The position numbers and the translations under genes were made by a program. From contig NZ_RDBK01000008.1 of assembly GCF_008042275.1 (NCBI RefSeq), positions 46,721-79,856 on the forward strand: 33,136 nucleotides of DNA, given 5' to 3'. The DNA is from Streptomyces sp. OR43. GTDB lineage: Bacteria; Actinomycetota; Actinomycetes; Streptomycetales; Streptomycetaceae. This document shows, piece by piece, positions 32,237-33,136 of the stretch. The notes under the pieces were generated by a model. It did not search any database. It saw only the letters and a program-made list of their open reading frames with translations, and was not told the DNA's origin. Each line of letters opens with the position of its first letter. The stretch's first letter is position 1.

Positions 32237-32270
32237 GCAGTGCCGGACCCACGGGTCCGCATCACGACGC

Positions 32271-32304
32271 GCAGCTCCCGGCAGCATCGGCCGCCGGGAG
32301 CTGC
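32271..32304 (+). terminator. Terminator after terD
   Basis: GCAGCTCCCGGC (32271-32282) and its reverse complement (32293-32304) form a 12-bp perfect stem with a 10-base loop, 35 bases after the stop. A smaller 7-bp hairpin (32244-32259) precedes it. Confidence 0.75.
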
Positions 32305-32337
32305 ACCACATCGCGGGACCGGTACCGCCGGCGCCGC

Positions 32338-32455
32338 ACCACGTACGACAACGCACCACGTATGACGACGCCGCACCACGCACCGCATACGACAACGCAT
32401 CACGCACCGCATACGACAACGCACGACACCGCATCACGCACGACACCGCATCGCG
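32338..32455. repeat. Degenerate tandem repeats upstream of TerD-domain gene
   Basis: A CGCA-ACGAC-rich array. 32372-32395 and 32396-32419 are 24-base units differing at one base (CGCAYCACGCACCGCATACG...). Shorter related pieces (CGCACCACGTACGACAA, CGACACCGCATCACG) lie either side. It occupies the leader between the terD terminator and the next ATG. Confidence 0.8.
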
Positions 32456-32484
32456 CAGCAGTAACTCGTCGAGGGGACAGGGCA

Positions 32485-33136
32485 ATGACGGCCGAGCTGG
32501 TCCGGGGGCAGAACCACACGTTGCCCCAGACCCGTCTGGAGATCCGGGTTTCGGCCGGCGCGTCCGTCGTGGCCGGTGCCACGCTCGGGGACGAGCACGG
32601 CACCGTGCACGGCGTCGAGTGGATAGCCCATCCCGGCTCCCCGCAGCTGCCCGGCCTGGAGGTGTCCAGGCAGGCCGCGGCCGAGCACCGGCTCGCGGTC
32701 GACCTCGACGCCCTGCCCGAGGCGGTGCACCGGGTCACCGTGCTGCTGGCGCTGCCGCTGGAGGCGGGTGGCCCGACCCGGTTCGGGGCCGTCGCCTCGC
32801 CCTTCGTCGCCGTCACCGGACTCGACGGCACGGAGATCGCCACCTTCACCCTGACCGGTCTGGACAGTGAGTCCGCCGTCGCCGCCCTGGAGCTCTACCG
32901 CAGGCAGGGTGCCTGGAAGGTCCGCGCGGTCGGGCAGGGCTACGCCGGCGGTCTCGCCGCGATGCTCGCCGACCAGGGTGTCGCCGGGGCGGCCGAACTG
33001 GCGGGCTCGATCCAGGAAGCGGTCGCCCGCGGACTGGCCCGCTCGGTGACCCCGCCCCCGCCCCGCACCGCGGAGGGCGGCCGGGTCCGACACGGGGTGG
33101 TGGGTGCGGAGGACGGCGAGGAGGGCTCGTTCAGGG
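32485..33136 (+). CDS. TerD-domain protein, truncated by window end
   Basis: The open frame runs without a stop from ATG 32485 (after GAGGGGACAGG) to the window edge, 217 codons. It starts ELVRGQNHTLPQTRLEIRVSAGASV, a TerD-like lead. Strand pattern LPEAVHRVTVLLALPLEAGGPTRFG and LDGTEIATFTLTGLDSESAVAALELYRRQGAWKVRAVGQGY is the TerD core, but the paired calcium-binding Asp clusters are weaker than in terD. The Pro/Glu-rich stretch at the end suggests a linker to a further domain. It is probably a TerD-fused protein in the same stress system as terD. Confidence 0.82.
   Translation, partial: MTAELVRGQNHTLPQTRLEIRVSAGASVVAGATLGDEHGTVHGVEWIAHPGSPQLPGLEVSRQAAAEHRLAVDLDALPEAVHRVTVLLALPLEAGGPTRFGAVASPFVAVTGLDGTEIATFTLTGLDSESAVAALELYRRQGAWKVRAVGQGYAGGLAAMLADQGVAGAAELAGSIQEAVARGLARSVTPPPPRTAEGGRVRHGVVGAEDGEEGSFR

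Overview
The window reads as a chromosomal segment of a Streptomyces species. Support: very high GC with strongly GC-rich third codon positions, many GTG starts, AAGGAG/GGAGG ribosome sites, several apparently leaderless genes, and families typical of the genus (secreted SGNH lipase, PucR, HxlR with a C-terminal lipid-binding-like domain, MHYT sensor, TerD proteins, SNF2/SWIM pair). No plasmid, phage or transposase gene is visible. Species assignment is inference.

Layout. 0-6 kb: TPR protein, small membrane protein, ADP-ribosylglycohydrolase, then a leftward secreted-enzyme block (tyrosine phosphatase, alpha/beta hydrolase, SGNH lipase). 6-10.4 kb: PucR regulator, methyltransferase, DoxX protein, lipoprotein, SPFH/band-7 protein. 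10.5-15 kb: an SNF2 helicase gene coupled to a SWIM zinc-finger gene. The helicase gene is broken near codon 168 by a 260-bp patchwork made of two inverted copies of nearby DNA, including the 3' end of the lipoprotein gene. 15-17.1 kb: a small zinc-finger membrane protein, a DUF3574 protein and a conserved protein of unknown function. 17.07-17.5 kb has no protein gene but holds tRNA-like parts arranged 3' half before 5' half, as in circularly permuted tRNA genes.

17.5-25 kb: C39-like peptidase fold protein, AlaA-type aminotransferase divergent from an HxlR regulator with two phased operators between them, secreted cupin, SnoaL-like protein, uridine-kinase-like protein with an eroded P-loop, the pseudouridine catabolism pair psuG-psuK (GTGA overlap), a methyltransferase overlapping a cupin. 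25-33 kb: MFS exporter preceded by a 39-40 bp minisatellite, ogt, a secreted glycerophosphodiesterase, an MHYT sensor, uvrB, terD and a truncated second TerD-domain gene.

A shared theme is DNA repair. ogt, uvrB and the SNF2/SWIM pair each carry a TTGTCRGTG-N8-TAnnnT-like promoter (the RecA-independent, PafBC-type damage promoter of Actinobacteria) at matching spacing. In ogt and uvrB the predicted transcription start falls on or next to the start codon. The two observations most worth checking are the broken helicase patchwork and the permuted tRNA-like locus.
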